A model generated the notes under the pieces. The model was not told where the DNA came from, made no database searches, and saw nothing but the letters and a program-made list of their open reading frames with translations. Position numbers and translations under genes: made by a program. This document shows positions 47,662 to 59,373 of a DNA stretch of 64,000 nucleotides, one piece after another. Source of the DNA: Apostichopus japonicus. Taxonomy: Eukaryota; Echinodermata; Holothuroidea; Aspidochirotida; Stichopodidae. Every line of letters starts with the position of its first letter. The stretch's first letter is position 1. The stretch lies in the NCBI RefSeq assembly GCF_037975245.1, contig NC_092575.1, forward strand, positions 15,878,310 through 15,942,309. The letters run 5' to 3'.

Positions 47662-48009
47662 GTAAGTCGAAGGCATTGTTTTAAATTGTAACTTGAAAAT
47701 TCCTTTTCTCTTTTACGAACTGCTTTTCACCTGCCAATCATTGTGGCAAAATGCCTGAGAACCTTGATTCCTAATAGATATTTAATCCACATGAGCAGGC
47801 ATAGTCCACAATTTTGTGTAAAATAATGAGATCACTGTGTCAAAGATCTTACTAAGTATTGCTATGTTTTTAGTGTGCATGCCAATTTGTTTGTTTTTTT
47901 TCCTGAGAAAACGTTGATTTTTTTATCAACGTTAATTAATGTTTTAATCTCAATCCCCTCTTTTGATTTAATAATCTCTAACTAATTAATCTCTTCGTCT
48001 TACCAATAG

Positions 48010-48187
48010 CCCGGAGGAAGTTTTGTCTCGGATGATTGCTCTCAGACCTGTCTCTGTATGGATGGAGAATTGTTCTGCAATTACACCACCTGTCACCCGG
48101 ATGCTGAATGTGATATACGAGATGGAGAAAAGGCCTGCTTCTGTAGAGAAGGGTTCGCAGGTGACGGATACTGGGAGTGCAGACCAG
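48010..48187 (+). CDS. M10 exon F: TILa/EGF-like
   Basis: 178 nt, PGGSFVSDDCSQTCLC to WECRP. Sequon NYTT. The end GDGYWEC links it with M11 exon F. Acceptor aatag, donor gtaaga. Confidence 0.92.
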
Positions 48188-48496
48188 GTAAGAGTTACAG
48201 GCAAACATCATTGTCATTTCAAAGGGAATGTTAAAGCGTGGATGGATCTTAAAAATTGGAGGATGAATGTGGTATTCTTCCTTATGGTTGCTTTTATGTA
48301 GGAGGAGGGCAGTAAGATAGAAATTTAGGCTTGATTTGGGGGACCATGTCTACCAATTTAGTGAAGGACATTGCTTACATTGTGATGCAGCTGTAATTAT
48401 TAACGAGGGTAAACCATACTAATTAATTAATTTTTGAGTTCCAATTTTGTCTTCTCATTGCATTTCTCTTTTTATTTTATTTTTTCACAAAAACAG

Positions 48497-48810
48497 TTCC
48501 TGGTATCTGCAGAATCTGGGGTGACCCTCACTACCTTACTTTTGATGATCTTCGCTATGACTTCCAAGGAGAATGTGAATACACCTTGGTCAGAGATTGC
48601 GACAGTGAGGAAACATTCCACCTGGTGGCTGATAACATCAAGATGAAACCCTCAGAAGATGTCACTGTCCTAAGAGAACTGAGGCTGACCTACTACGGAA
48701 CAGAATACGAACTGATGAGAGGAGGTGAGGTCAGGGTCAACGGGGTCACCGTGTCGCCCCCTTACTTCGGTATCGACGGAGTTATCATCGTTCCAAGCTA
48801 CCAACATCTC
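48497..48810 (+). CDS. M11 exon A: vWD with GDPH
   Basis: 314 nt. VPGICRIWGDPHYLTFDDL, FQGECEYTLVRDC. The centre (ELRLTYYGTEYELMRGGEVRVNGVTV) returns to the subtype Y form of M2 and M4, and the end IVPSYQHL is shared with M12. Acceptor aacag, donor gtgagt. Confidence 0.95.
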
Positions 48811-48970
48811 GTGAGTAAAGTTTAAACTTTTGTCTTAAACTTCTGGATTTATTAAAGTCATAACAGGTGTGTGCATTTATGAGAGATACTTGTCTGACGA
48901 TTGATGTTAAACACTGCTTTTATTCAAACAAAAATGAGCCAAATTGTAGACTTTGTCCTGGTGGAGGCTC

Positions 48971-49070
48971 CAGACTGACTTCGGTCAGTTTGCAGCTTTG
49001 ATATGCCTATGAGGCTTCTTCGTGAGTTCCTGCTTGCAGGAGGATTTAAAATACATACAAAATACATATA
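48971..49070 (+). repeat. SINE-like element, 5'-truncated copy
   Basis: Only the 3' part of the element at 27230-27462: cagactgacttcggtcag, then cttctt.gtgagttcctgcttgcagga and an (AATACATA) tail. The B-box half is missing, as expected of 5' truncation. Confidence 0.7.
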
Positions 49071-49498
49071 TATAGTTTATTCAATTGATAACAACTTTCT
49101 GACTTTCAAGGTGAGAAATAGTTTAATACTAATTTCAAATTTGTACATTGCTTTCATAATATGATCGACGGTTCAACAGTTTGTGGAGATGTAAGTGTAT
49201 GATTGTCAATAGAACGCTAAAAAAGCAACCGTTTCAATTTTTTCATCAGTTTGATCCCTCCTTGCAATTATTCACCAATTAGATCCCGTGCCATTTTGTT
49301 CCACATTTTCGATCGCAGATTCTCAGTATAGAAATTCAGTGTAAATTATAAAGTTAGAAACCATACCATATTTTAATAACAACAACAAACTGTTCACCAA
49401 TGATGTCAGATTATGAAATTTGATACATTATTTACAAGTTTTCAGCTAAGATCATCATCCTCATCACTTGATGCTCTTTCTTCTCTGCCTGCTCACAG

Positions 49499-49654
49499 AC
49501 CCTGACAACCAATGCTGGTCTCCTTATAAGTTATGACATTAATCTCAACGCAGAAGTACACCTCAACAACGCCTTCAAGAATACCGTCTGTGGCCTCTGT
49601 GGAAACTTTGACGATAATCCTGACAATGACTTCACCATGCCTGATGATGAAATG
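49499..49654 (+). CDS. M11 exon B: vWD end
   Basis: 156 nt, TLTTNAGLLISYDINLN to MPDDEM. CGLCGNFDDNPDNDF; LPDG reads MPDD. Donor gtgatt is weak; the same exon length and phase as the other twelve copies supports it. Confidence 0.92.
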
Positions 49655-49751
49655 GTGATTATTGCTACTAGAAATTTTATTTTGTCTTTTCTATTCCATA
49701 GTGAAGTCAATAGGTTACAAATTTTGATGAAGTTTTATGGTGATGTGTATC

Positions 49752-50015
49752 CATCGGCGTAGGAGTCTAATTTGATTGGGGGGGGGGGGGGGGCTGTAAC
49801 GACTTGCCCGAAAAATATAACCAAGATTTTTTCGCGCGCTCTGCGCGCATTCATCATGTTTAAATAATGTGCATATCATATAGGCATGAGTCGTTTATAA
49901 CATCGCATGCCAATAAAAAATTAAAAAATCTAGCATATTGCCCAAATTTTTTCAAATATATTTGGTTGGGGGCTGCAGCACCCCCCCCCCCAGCCCCCCG
50001 CCTGCTACACCTATG
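49752..50015. mobile_element. Probable hAT-type MITE, 264 bp
   Basis: Ends catcggcgtag and ctacacctatg are inverted repeats (9 of 11 match). Just outside, tgtgtatc is present on both sides (49744-49751 and 50016-50023), an 8-bp target duplication as hAT elements make. Inside are a run of about 19 G near the left end, a C run near the right end, and the palindrome-like cgcgcgctctgcgcgc. No transposase frame, so non-autonomous. Lies in the M11 B/C intron. Confidence 0.75.
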
Positions 50016-50426
50016 TGTGTATCAATATTTAGACTTAGATGGCAAGCACATAGATAGAACAGTAGTTCCCAGAAACAACTACAGTTAGTTAAACAAGTGC
50101 AATATTTCATTCAATATTGAGACTATTTTAGAATGAAATATTCAGCTGGGAACAAGGAGAAACCAGGAGGAATTCCCTGCAGTATGTTTGGCACTGAAGT
50201 TTCTTCTTTTTTCCCCTCTCTTTTGGAGGTTGGATTATCTGTGTTTTTTTATTTTTCTCTTATTTGAAATCTTTAAGGTGTATTTCAACATTGTCATGTC
50301 ATTTTGTTATTTACCTCTATCATTGAAGGAAATAGTTTGGATTCATATTTAGTTGTAACAACATGAAATCATTAATGTTGTGACTTCTTCCAAATACCAC
50401 CTCCCTTTTGTATTTGTGTGTACTAG

Positions 50427-50571
50427 GCATCAGATGTGGTTGAATTTGGAGAGAGTTGGCAGACTGGTACAACTCAGTGTCAAGTACAACCTCCACCTCC
50501 AGAACCTTGTGAGCAAGATGGAATTAAAGAGACTGCTGAGGATGCATGCTATGTCATCATCGATCCGTACG
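50427..50571 (+). CDS. M11 exon C: vWD-C8 linker
   Basis: 145 nt, ASDVVEFGESWQTGTTQC to IIDPYG. QCQVQPPPPEPCEQDG; C8 Cys one and two are EPC and DAC. Donor gtatgt. Confidence 0.92.
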
Positions 50572-50789
50572 GTATGTAGCTTATTAATCTTTGGTATTCA
50601 TTGTGTGGAAGATATTTGGTGTAAATACTTTCTTTAAATATCTATAAGTACCACAACCCAAAACTCTTAGTGGTACATAAATCATTACATGCGTAACTCA
50701 GCCTACATATATTAATGAAAAAGATGGGTGTCATTTTTTCCCTGTAAAAGTTGTGTGAGTCACACAGAAAGATAATTATCTCCTTATTT

Positions 50790-50880
50790 ATCTCTTATTA
50801 TCTTATTTGTCTTATTTATTTTATTTATCTTATTTATTTTGTTTATATTTATTTATCTCTTATTATCTCTGAATTATCTA
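50790..50880. repeat. (TTAT)n-rich low-complexity tract
   Basis: Irregular repeats of cttatttat and ctcttattat in the M11 C/D intron. The rest of that intron is AT-rich with nothing else recognised. Confidence 0.7.
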
Positions 50881-51416
50881 TCCAAGGTACTTTCATATGC
50901 ACAGTTTCCCCATAGCAGATAATCATTTTTTTTCCCCTCAAGTTTCAAGTTTATAATTAAAAATCTAGTTTAAATACATGGGAAAACATATTTATAAATA
51001 GGATATGAAAACCAGTTAAGAGTTATAAAGCTTGCAATAGCATATACTATATATATGTACAAATAATAAATCAGAAGTTAATTAAAGAATTAAATAATAA
51101 TCGTGGTCATGGTCATAGCATATATTATATTTACATTTCATTTAGCTCAACATATTCTTGTTATTTAATAAGTTCACTGCTCAAGTGACCCTTAAATGGT
51201 CAGTGTCATTGAGTGACACTTGAACACTCCAGGCCTTTGATTACACTAAACGTTATTCATAACAGATCTTTTTCCATAAACACAATTACATCACTCAGTT
51301 CCATAGTATGACACTTTTGGAAGAATGGGTTCAATTTAAATAATAGACCACGCTTCGAAAGAAGTCAATTATGCAGAATCCAAATGAAATGGTCTACTTT
51401 CTTTATCCTCGTATAG

Positions 51417-51599
51417 GTCCATTCGCCAGCTGCAGTCACTATGTCAACCTGACAGTTTACTATGATTCCTGTGTTTATGACCTTTGTGCTCGTTACCCTG
51501 AAGATGACCTGATATGCTCTAGTGCAGAACAAGCTGCCCAAGCCTGTCGAGAGGCAGGAGGTACTCCTGGTGACTGGAGGGAAGAGACTTCACAATGTT
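51417..51599 (+). CDS. M11 exon D: C8 domain with NLT
   Basis: 183 nt, GPFASCSHYVNLTVYYDSC to EETSQC. The VDP.P motif is replaced by VNLTV, creating a sequon; SSAEQAAQAC is unique to M11 and M12. The split codon to E gives Ser. Donor gtaagt. Confidence 0.94.
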
Positions 51600-51869
51600 G
51601 TAAGTCATCAGTGAAGTTAATTATTACCATGTATTGTTTTACAATGAATTGTTTTATAATGAATGTGGACATTCTGTTTGCGTTTCATACATTTGATTTA
51701 TTCCATCAATGTCCAATTTCAATTTTTAACAACCTGCCCTTGATATTTATTAACAGAACATAAAATATTTCATCTGCATGTTGCAGAATTCTTTGATGAC
51801 TTAATATTGATAAGTAAAGCAGTAAGCTGACTTGGAAATTATGAAGTTAACCAACTGGAGAATATTAAT

Positions 51870-51960
51870 AAAATTTGTTTTTGAGTAGTATGGGGATTCA
51901 AACCCTGTAACCCAAAAGTTACAAGCCCTACACTCCTGATTGAATATTGATTTGGTATTG
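51870..51960 (-). repeat. tRNA-derived relic on the minus strand
   Basis: The minus strand reads gtagggcttgtaac, a short loop, gttacagggtttgaatcccc: an anticodon-arm-like stem followed by a B-box/T-arm-like sequence. The A-box side is not recognisable. Likely the head of an old SINE in the M11 D/E intron. Confidence 0.45.
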
Positions 51961-52075
51961 CTTAGTTTATGATTGTCCAGGCCATATTTAAATCCATATT
52001 TCATTCTACAACAAGATTCTTTTATGTATCAGTTCCATCTTTAAATTATTCTTAATAATATTTCTTCCCTCAAAG

Positions 52076-52284
52076 CTTTTACCTGTCCAGGCGATATGAT
52101 ATACTCACCATGTTCCAGTCCGTGCCAGCCTACCTGTGCTAAGCCTGGAGAGACAGACTACTGCCAGAGTAACGTCTCTTGTATCGAGACCTGTACTTGT
52201 CCCGATGGTTTCTTGATGGACGGTGACGAATGTGTGCCACGTACACAGTGCGGATGTCTCTTGGATGGTACCCAGTACCTGAGG
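52076..52284 (+). CDS. M11 exon E: TIL domain
   Basis: 209 nt, SFTCPGDMIYSPC to GTQYLR, one codon longer than usual. Sequon SNVS. Acceptor tcaaag (AAG), donor gtgtgt; both are weak, but the Cys pattern and phase fit. Confidence 0.9.
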
Positions 52285-52375
52285 GTGTGTATCTAATATG
52301 ACTAAAACTGATTTCAAACCTTTCATGATTTACAATGGGTTTTTCTTTGTTTTGCTCAGAAATATGTTCAGAAAT

Positions 52376-52556
52376 ACCCCAAGTTCGAGTCACTCCAAGA
52401 TTAATGTATGTCGTCCAGTCACAGAGTTGTTGACAATTGACAATTCATAATCATGGACGTTAAATATGAATCTAAGAGACTGATTTTGGCTTTGATAAGC
52501 CGATGATGGCTTCTTTGCAAGTTCCTGCTTGCAGGAGGATCTAAAAAATACATATA
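52376..52556 (+). repeat. SINE-like element, second long copy
   Basis: Starts at ccccaagttcgagtcactcc and follows the 27230-27462 copy closely through gacaattcataatcatggac and gatggcttcttt. A deletion of about 16 bp removes the ggtcagcttgtggc part. It ends in an A-rich/ATACATA tail. Confidence 0.7.
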
Positions 52557-53030
52557 ATTAACCTAAAGCAAACAGTTGAAAGATTATGCTCAGTCATATA
52601 ATAAATATCAATATCATGTTTTGGGTGTTTAAAATTTGAATCTTTGCTGATTGGTTTTTTGTGCTAGTAAATAGTACTCTGTTATTTCAGGGGTTTTTTG
52701 CTGTTGAAAAAAGCTGATAATTTTTACATCATGACTTTGAAACAAGCTGGATGGAAATCACTTATAACTTCTTAAAACACAAATGAAACCATTGTGCATG
52801 CTTTATGAAAATATGAGCAGAACATTTCATCAAACTTATTGTATTATCTGGCTGGAGAAGTTTCTGTAAATTTCCATACATTTCAAAGCACTTGATCAAT
52901 TTTATACAACAGTTTATTAAATTTGACTTGAGGTGTAACCATATTGTTGGTACCAAATTTATCTAAAATTTGCAAAAAGACAAAGAGGTTGATTAAGACT
53001 TTATTTTTCTACAATTCTTGACCCACACAG

Positions 53031-53208
53031 CCTGGTGAGGAATATGTATCAGATGACTGCTCTAGAAGCTGTGTCTGTGAGGGAGGAGTAATCACTTGCA
53101 GGGATACCAGCTGTCATACAGATGCAGAATGCTCTATCAAAGATGGACAGAGAGAATGTTTCTGTAAAGATGGTTACCAAGGCGATGGATACTGGGAATG
53201 TACACAAG
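53031..53208 (+). CDS. M11 exon F: TILa/EGF-like
   Basis: 178 nt, PGEEYVSDDCSRSCVC to WECTQ. EGF-like end CFCKDGYQGDGYWEC. Acceptor cacag, donor gtataa. Confidence 0.91.
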
Positions 53209-53564
53209 GTATAATAAAAAACAAGTAATAAAAGTAAAGAAAGTTTCATTATTTTTGTTTATGGTCAACTTTACCTCTTTTATTTATTCCTCTTCCCCCC
53301 CCCCCTTCCACCATAAGAAAAAATTATGATTGATGGGTCCTTTAAAATAGATTCAAAGTTTGTCTACATATTTTTTGTTGTTGATTTTTTACCTCAAAAA
53401 AGGGGTTTTGTGAGAAAAGTAATGCCAAATGCAACTGCTAGCTATACAGCATTTTATTATCATTATTTTTTGTTTTTAGTTTCACAGGATTATTATCAAG
53501 TTGAAAACTGGATTTTTGTATCAATGGTATATGCATGTATGTTTATTTCTTCTTCTTCACCCAG

Positions 53565-53875
53565 AGCCAGGAATTTGTGAGATCTGGGGTGATCCTCATT
53601 ACCTGACCTTTGACCAGTTACGATATGACTTCCAGGGTGACTGCGAGTACACCATAGTGAGAGATTGCCTCGGTTCCAGCTTCCATCTGATCGGTGACAA
53701 CGTCAAGAACAACCCATCGGATGACGTCTCCATCATGCGCCACCTCCGACTGACTTACCTCGGCAACGAGTACAGCCTCCTGTCGGATGGTGAGGTCAGA
53801 GTCAACGACGTCCGGGTGACACCGCCCTACTTTGGTCCCGATGGAGTGGTTATAGTACCTAGCTATGGACATGTG
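53565..53875 (+). CDS. M12 exon A: vWD with GDPH
   Basis: 311 nt. EPGICEIWGDPHYLTFDQL, FQGDCEYTIVRDC; DGEVRVNDVRVTPPYFGPDG and VPSYGHV mark it as sister of M11. Acceptor cccag, donor gtaagt. The following intron is only 148 bp. Confidence 0.95.
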
Positions 53876-54023
53876 GTAAGTCATTTAATGTCATTTGCAA
53901 CTTTCTGCTGTATTAGCATCATGAATATTTTAAAAAGAACTCTCCAGGACTCAGTTAATAAACTTGATGATATTGGAATTCTTAAATGTTTTTCGATTTT
54001 AATTTGCCTTTTTTCTGTTTTAG

Positions 54024-54179
54024 ACTTTAACAACGAACGTCGGTTTGCTGGTACACTTCTTCAACAACATGAATGCAGAGGTTCATCTGAATCACGTGTT
54101 CGAAGGAACCGTTTGCGGCCTCTGCGGAAACTTTGATAATGATCAGAGTAATGAATTCACCATGCCAGATGGAGAAATG
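54024..54179 (+). CDS. M12 exon B: vWD end
   Basis: 156 nt, TLTTNVGLLVHFFNNMN to MPDGEM. CGLCGNFDNDQSNEF. Acceptor tttag, donor gtaatt. Confidence 0.93.
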
Positions 54180-54741
54180 GTAATTATTTTGATGGAATCA
54201 GTAATAATGAACTGTCTATCTATTCGCAACTTCTACTCATGTATGTTAATGTTTTGATGATCACTTATCTGTCCACTGAATGATTTTGTCTGCAAAATTT
54301 ATACATTTTGTCAATTGAAGCCAAAAAATATATTGTTCTCATATAACATTAATATTGCAACAAATATGTGTAATGTTGCCACAAAGTCTGTTTAAATTAA
54401 GCTCATGAATACTTGAAAATGAGGCAATTTAGAGCAGGGGTTGGCAACTAATTTTCCAGAAAGTCCAGCAAAAATTACTGGTTTGGGCCAATGGTCAGAC
54501 CAAATCCAATTCTCACTGTATTTAGATTGAGCCCTGGATAGGTTAGGGATTAAGGGTCAGCATAGTGCAAGATTGTGTCCAACTGATATTTTGCAGGCGT
54601 GGTTGAAATCCTTTGGGGAGGGGGGGGGGTGGAGGAGGGTCATGTGGTCTGCCTCATGAGATAACCTTGATTTAGAGGACAAAGATTATATTAGTGGGTG
54701 ATCAACAGGTATTTTGTGTATTTTTAATTTTTTTTCATTAG

Positions 54742-54886
54742 ACTGAAGATGTGATTGAGTTTGCAAACAGTTGGCGTGAAGGAACCGCACAATGCCAAGA
54801 TGAGGTCACCGTCCCAGAACTCTGTGTAGATGAAGAGAGCTACGAGATAGCTCTAGATGTGTGCGACCTACTGATCAGTGAAAACG
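54742..54886 (+). CDS. M12 exon C: vWD-C8 linker
   Basis: 145 nt, TEDVIEFANSWREGTAQC to LISENG. The proline-rich PPPxxPC stretch is replaced by EVTVPELC. Donor gtaaat. Confidence 0.91.
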
Positions 54887-54894
54887 GTAAATAT

Positions 54895-55175
54895 TTATAA
54901 TTTCATTTATTTCATTTCATTTCATTTATTTGCTTCTCGCAATTTAATTACAGAGAAATTAAATAATTGGCAAAATATGTAAACAACAAGGAAAATTGTG
55001 AAAGGAACCATTCCATAAACACCAGGGGGCTTATCTAGTAGAGCGCTCCCATAAATAAACAGAGAAAACAAGACAAGAAAAAAGTAACACTTAGATCCAT
55101 CCGCACACCAACCCAACACATACCCACCCACCCCACCCACCCACCCACCCACCCACCCTCCCCCCCTCTAAACAA
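54895..55175. repeat. (TTTCA)n, unclassified repeat and (CCCA)n
   Basis: Begins with tttcatttatttcatttcatttc at the M12 C donor side, passes through an A-rich part with a ggggcttatctagtagagcgctccc segment, and ends in an accc/cacc microsatellite at about 55117-55165. Possibly one interspersed element; family unknown. The remaining 850 bp of this large intron hold nothing else recognised. Confidence 0.5.
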
Positions 55176-56025
55176 AAAATGATGATGAGCATAGTGTACA
55201 TAATATGTATTATGTATGCATATTTCTAATGTCGACTATATAGCCATCTTCCTAGTCTCTGGGGGTAAATCATGTTAGGCTCATCCCAACATGTACGTGC
55301 ATATGCATACTCAGCATTCAGTGAAAATGCTGTAAAGCATGCTGCATTACTTCCTAAACATGATCTATATCTTCCTGATGTGTGTAACACCCTAACCAGT
55401 GACAATGGTATGCAAGGATCGTCAAAAAAGCTTTCTCAATGTGATGTCACCCTGCAGGGAATAGTAAATTAGTGTTTATATTTTGCATGTGATGTTCGTT
55501 CATTTTTGGTCTTCGTAGAAAAAAAGGCTGTTTGATGGGATAAACACACTTGTGTACAAATCTTTGTTCACAATCAACAAGTGAACTGATGTGATTTGCC
55601 TATAAATATATGTTTGTTGATTGAGCTAAAGTTCTTCATGTAGGAAAAGGAAATTAAGGGTTATTAAGATTTATTATCATATTTTCTGATCAATATACTT
55701 CTTTATTGCAAGTATTTGATAGTCAGCAATCTGGCCCAACTCACTGCCCCTCTGCTCGCCTACTCCTCCACCGAGGCAAACCTGAAAAGGGTGCCAATTC
55801 TAGCGCATGTTCATCAGCCAATTACATTCTGGTTTCTGTAATATCCTCCATCATATTTTGTCTTCCATAATGATAATCTTTTCTTCAATATTATGTATTC
55901 TACCAACTACGAATGACAACTTTTATTAACTTGCTTTATATAAGAGTCAGTATAACACAATACAACATATTGTTAAAATGTAATGTTTTATGTCCTATGA
56001 CAATTGCTTCCATTGTCTGTCACAG

Positions 56026-56202
56026 GACCGTTTGCGAGTTGCCATGACTACATCAACCTAACCATGTACTGGGAATCATGTCTCTATGACGTATGTGCCA
56101 CCGAACCCGACAACGTCTGCTCCAGTGCCGAACAAGCTGCTCAGGCCTGTAAGCAGGCTGGAGGAATGCCCGGAGACTGGAGGGAAGCCACTCCTTTCTG
56201 CC
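56026..56202 (+). CDS. M12 exon D: C8 domain, two residues short
   Basis: 177 nt, the only D exon not 183 nt: GPFASCHDYINLTMYWESC to EATPFC. The loop between the third and fourth cysteines is shorter (DVCATEPDNVC). Sequon NLT as in M11. Donor gtgagt. Confidence 0.93.
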
Positions 56203-56781
56203 GTGAGTCTTCAACATCAATCTTTGAATCCTTGAAAGCCAGGAATGGCATAACATCAATTTTTGCCATTTACAGAGTTAATTTAGTCAATTATTACAAA
56301 GTCACACAACACAAAGATCTGTTTATCATTGACGTGAAGTTGACACGTGAAAAGAAAGCATAACATTGTAAGAATATAAAGCCACATTGAAGTAATCTAT
56401 ATGATTGTCCTGGTTTCTAGGTAGTTCAAAAAAGTACAAACAGTGGAAGAGCTTTTCCATCATTGATGTGACCAAGTAGCCTCTCCAATTTTGACCACTG
56501 AAACATGAATTGTCAATAGTAACATTCCTTCAACCATTCTGTTCTTACAGGACATATTACATTCCAGTTTCAAGTCTGGTACCATTTTTACATAGGTATT
56601 CTTCAAGGTACCCTTTTCTCTCTATCAAGAGAAGTGGGATCCCTCAACTAAGACCCCTTTAACACTCAGGCCACAACCACTTGTCAACCTTTCTTCAGAT
56701 AAAATATGGTAAACCCCACATTTGTCAGACTCACAAAAAGACAGCAATTTTGAGTTATTTGACTTGATTGTATTTCATCAG

Positions 56782-56993
56782 CATTCATCTGTCCAGAGGA
56801 TATGATTTACTCAGCCTGCACCAGCCCTTGTCAGCCATCTTGTGCAGTACCTAACGATGGAGACTATTGTCAGAGTAGTAACTTGACTTGCATAGAGTCA
56901 TGTGAATGTCCTAGTGGTTACCTCATGGATGGAGACAGCTGTGTACCTCGCGCCCAGTGTGGATGTCTGAAGGATGGATCTCAATACTTACAG
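56782..56993 (+). CDS. M12 exon E: TIL domain, long form
   Basis: 212 nt, PFICPEDMIYSAC to GSQYLQ, two codons longer than the standard. Sequon SNLT. Closest to M11. Donor gtaaac. Confidence 0.92.
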
Positions 56994-57625
56994 GTAAACA
57001 AACGTAAAATATTTGATATAGGGTTTTCCTTTGAGTCGTTGTTATACTGTAGCTGCTGTAGATTTAAATATGTAATATTATGAAATTTATTATGAATCAC
57101 AAGCAAAAACAAGGGCTTATGTAGGGAAGTGATTACCACTACTGATAAATATGGGTTGAGTATTTTCATGCCGTCTCCGGGAACTTGCATATCAATATTA
57201 ACTTATATGAATATTTGTATATTTAATATAAGCATATGGTTATTCTTTTCTTTTAAATCTAAAGTAGGCCCATTTCTTACAAAGATTTAATACAAGGAAT
57301 ATTTCAAGAAGGGACTTAATTTGAAGATAACATTTGCCTGTGATATCAGATCACGTTAGGTAACCTATGATTACTACAAATGACATATAAGTAACTATAG
57401 ATGGGTTATTATCAATCTGCAGTATAATGTATTTACTGATAAAAAAAAAAAAAAATAGCACTAAGAAAAGGAACAGGAATTTCACCAAGAACCTATCAGC
57501 ATTCAGTCTGTACCTAAAAGAATTTTTCTGTTTCAGTTAATTGATATTTGAATCCTATTACCCATGTTCTACTATCTGGGATATTATAATTAACCTGAAG
57601 ATCATCTTCTATTCTTTTTCATCAG

Positions 57626-57803
57626 CCCGGCGAGGTATTCGTCTCCGACGACTGTTCGGAGTCTTGTACCTGCACCGATGGAGAAATCATCTGCGAGATG
57701 ACAGAGTGTCATCCTGAGGCTGCCTGCGACGTCAAGAACGGAGAAGTCTCCTGTTATTGCCGAGACGGTTACGAAGGGGACGGCTACTACGATTGTAGGA
57801 GAG
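57626..57803 (+). CDS. M12 exon F: TILa/EGF-like
   Basis: 178 nt, PGEVFVSDDCSESCTC to YDCRR. EGF-like end CYCRDGYEGDGYYDC. Locally GC-rich (gtctccgacgactg). Donor gtgagc. Confidence 0.92.
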
Positions 57804-58459
57804 GTGAGCACATAAACCCTCAGCAGTATTTTGATCAAGTTTAACAGTTGTCTTGTAAATGCAAGTTCCAGTTTGCATTCTCAACATCTTGCGATAGCTA
57901 GCATGATGTAATTAACAGAAATGGTTTTGGTTTAAATGTCAAAAGGAAACCCAGGTCTTATCGTCTTTGCTCTTTCTCTTCTCACCTTTTCACTCAGCTT
58001 ACCTTGAGTAATGTCCTTTATGATGTCACTAAAGTTCTCTTATTTTATCCAATTTTAGAAAGGGTGAGGGGGGGGGGTTGTGGGAGGCTGAAAAGGACAC
58101 AATTAGCAGGTAGCTAACCTGTAGATTCGTTAACATAACAACTTCAGTCTATGATTCTTAGTTAACTAGTATAGGCTAGGCTGGGTATTACTCTACTGTG
58201 GAGAGTGTATGTGGTAGTTTGAGGCTTAGTGTTATTATTTGGAAAGCCACAAAATTGTTTTTGTATATTTAATTCTTTTTTTGTAACATGCAAACAATAA
58301 ATGGCCTACAGTAACTGATTTTCAAAGAAATATGTTGGTGTAAAGTAATGAGCTGTACCCCAATCAGCTGTACGAAGCTGAACTTGTAATAGATACTTCA
58401 ATATTTTTGTGATAAACCTTTTAAATTTTATGCTATTTTTATTCCTTTTCTTCCTTCAG

Positions 58460-58782
58460 CTGATGGTATATGCCAGATCTGGGGTGATCCTCATTACAGG
58501 ACCTTTGACCTCAAGAGATACGACTTCCAGGGAGAATGCGAGTATACTCTGGTCCGGCCCTGCGACCAAGACCAAAGCCTCCCTCAGTTCCATCTGATGA
58601 CGGATAACTACAAGCGTAGCCCTGACGACAAGATATCATACATGAGGGAATTGAGACTGGAGGTAGGCGACACAGAGTACTCGCTACTGGAAGGAGGGGA
58701 AGTGAGGGTGAATGGTGAAACCATCACACTTCCATACTTTGGAATAGATGGAACCGCCATCTACCCAGCCAGACCAAATGTG
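58460..58782 (+). CDS. M13 exon A: vWD with GDPH
   Basis: 323 nt. ADGICQIWGDPHYRTFDLK, FQGECEYTLVRPC. GGEVRVNGETITLPYFGIDG mixes Y-type and M7-type stretches. Acceptor ttcag, donor gtgagt. Confidence 0.95.
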
Positions 58783-59217
58783 GTGAGTGCTTCTTCCATC
58801 CGTTAGATGCATTTGACCTTTTTTTTTCATTTCCATTCAATCCTGTTTGGGATGTTCTTATTTGTATGTCTTTTGGGGAGAAATATATCAGAAGGAAAAA
58901 ATTAGTCAACTCACGGAGGTGGCTTCGAGTGTTTGAACCCAAGTCTGTTGGCATTCTGTTGAATTAAGTTTTTAATACTGTATTTCAATCTGTACAGGTA
59001 TATGAAATACTACCCCAGAAAGGTTGAAAACATTGTTGAGGCAAGAGTATAGAATAAAAAAGTATAGAAAAGCAAAAAAAAGAAATATTACAGAAAGAAG
59101 TAAAAGTAACTTCACAATCGTTTTACGTAAACCCAAAAGTGCACTAGTAAAACTTGGATACGTTTTTCTTGTTTTTGTCGTGTATCTGTCTACTCGCTTC
59201 CTTTATTCGTCCTCCAG

Positions 59218-59373
59218 TTCTTAGCAACTAACTCTGGTCTACTGATCCGATTCGATGGAAGAATTAGTGCAGACATTCACCTCAACCCCATCTATGCAAA
59301 TTCTACCTGTGGTCTGTGTGGCAACTTTGATGGCAACAGTGGCAACGAGTTTACCCTCCCTGATGGCACGCTG
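59218..59373 (+). CDS. M13 exon B: vWD end
   Basis: 156 nt, FLATNSGLLIRFDGRIS to LPDGTL. Sequon ANST directly before CGLCGNFDGNSGNEF. Donor gtaaga. Confidence 0.94.

Noticed and set aside
54436-54630. hAT-like end caggggttggcaac
   Set aside because: I could not find the matching inverted end or a target duplication downstream.
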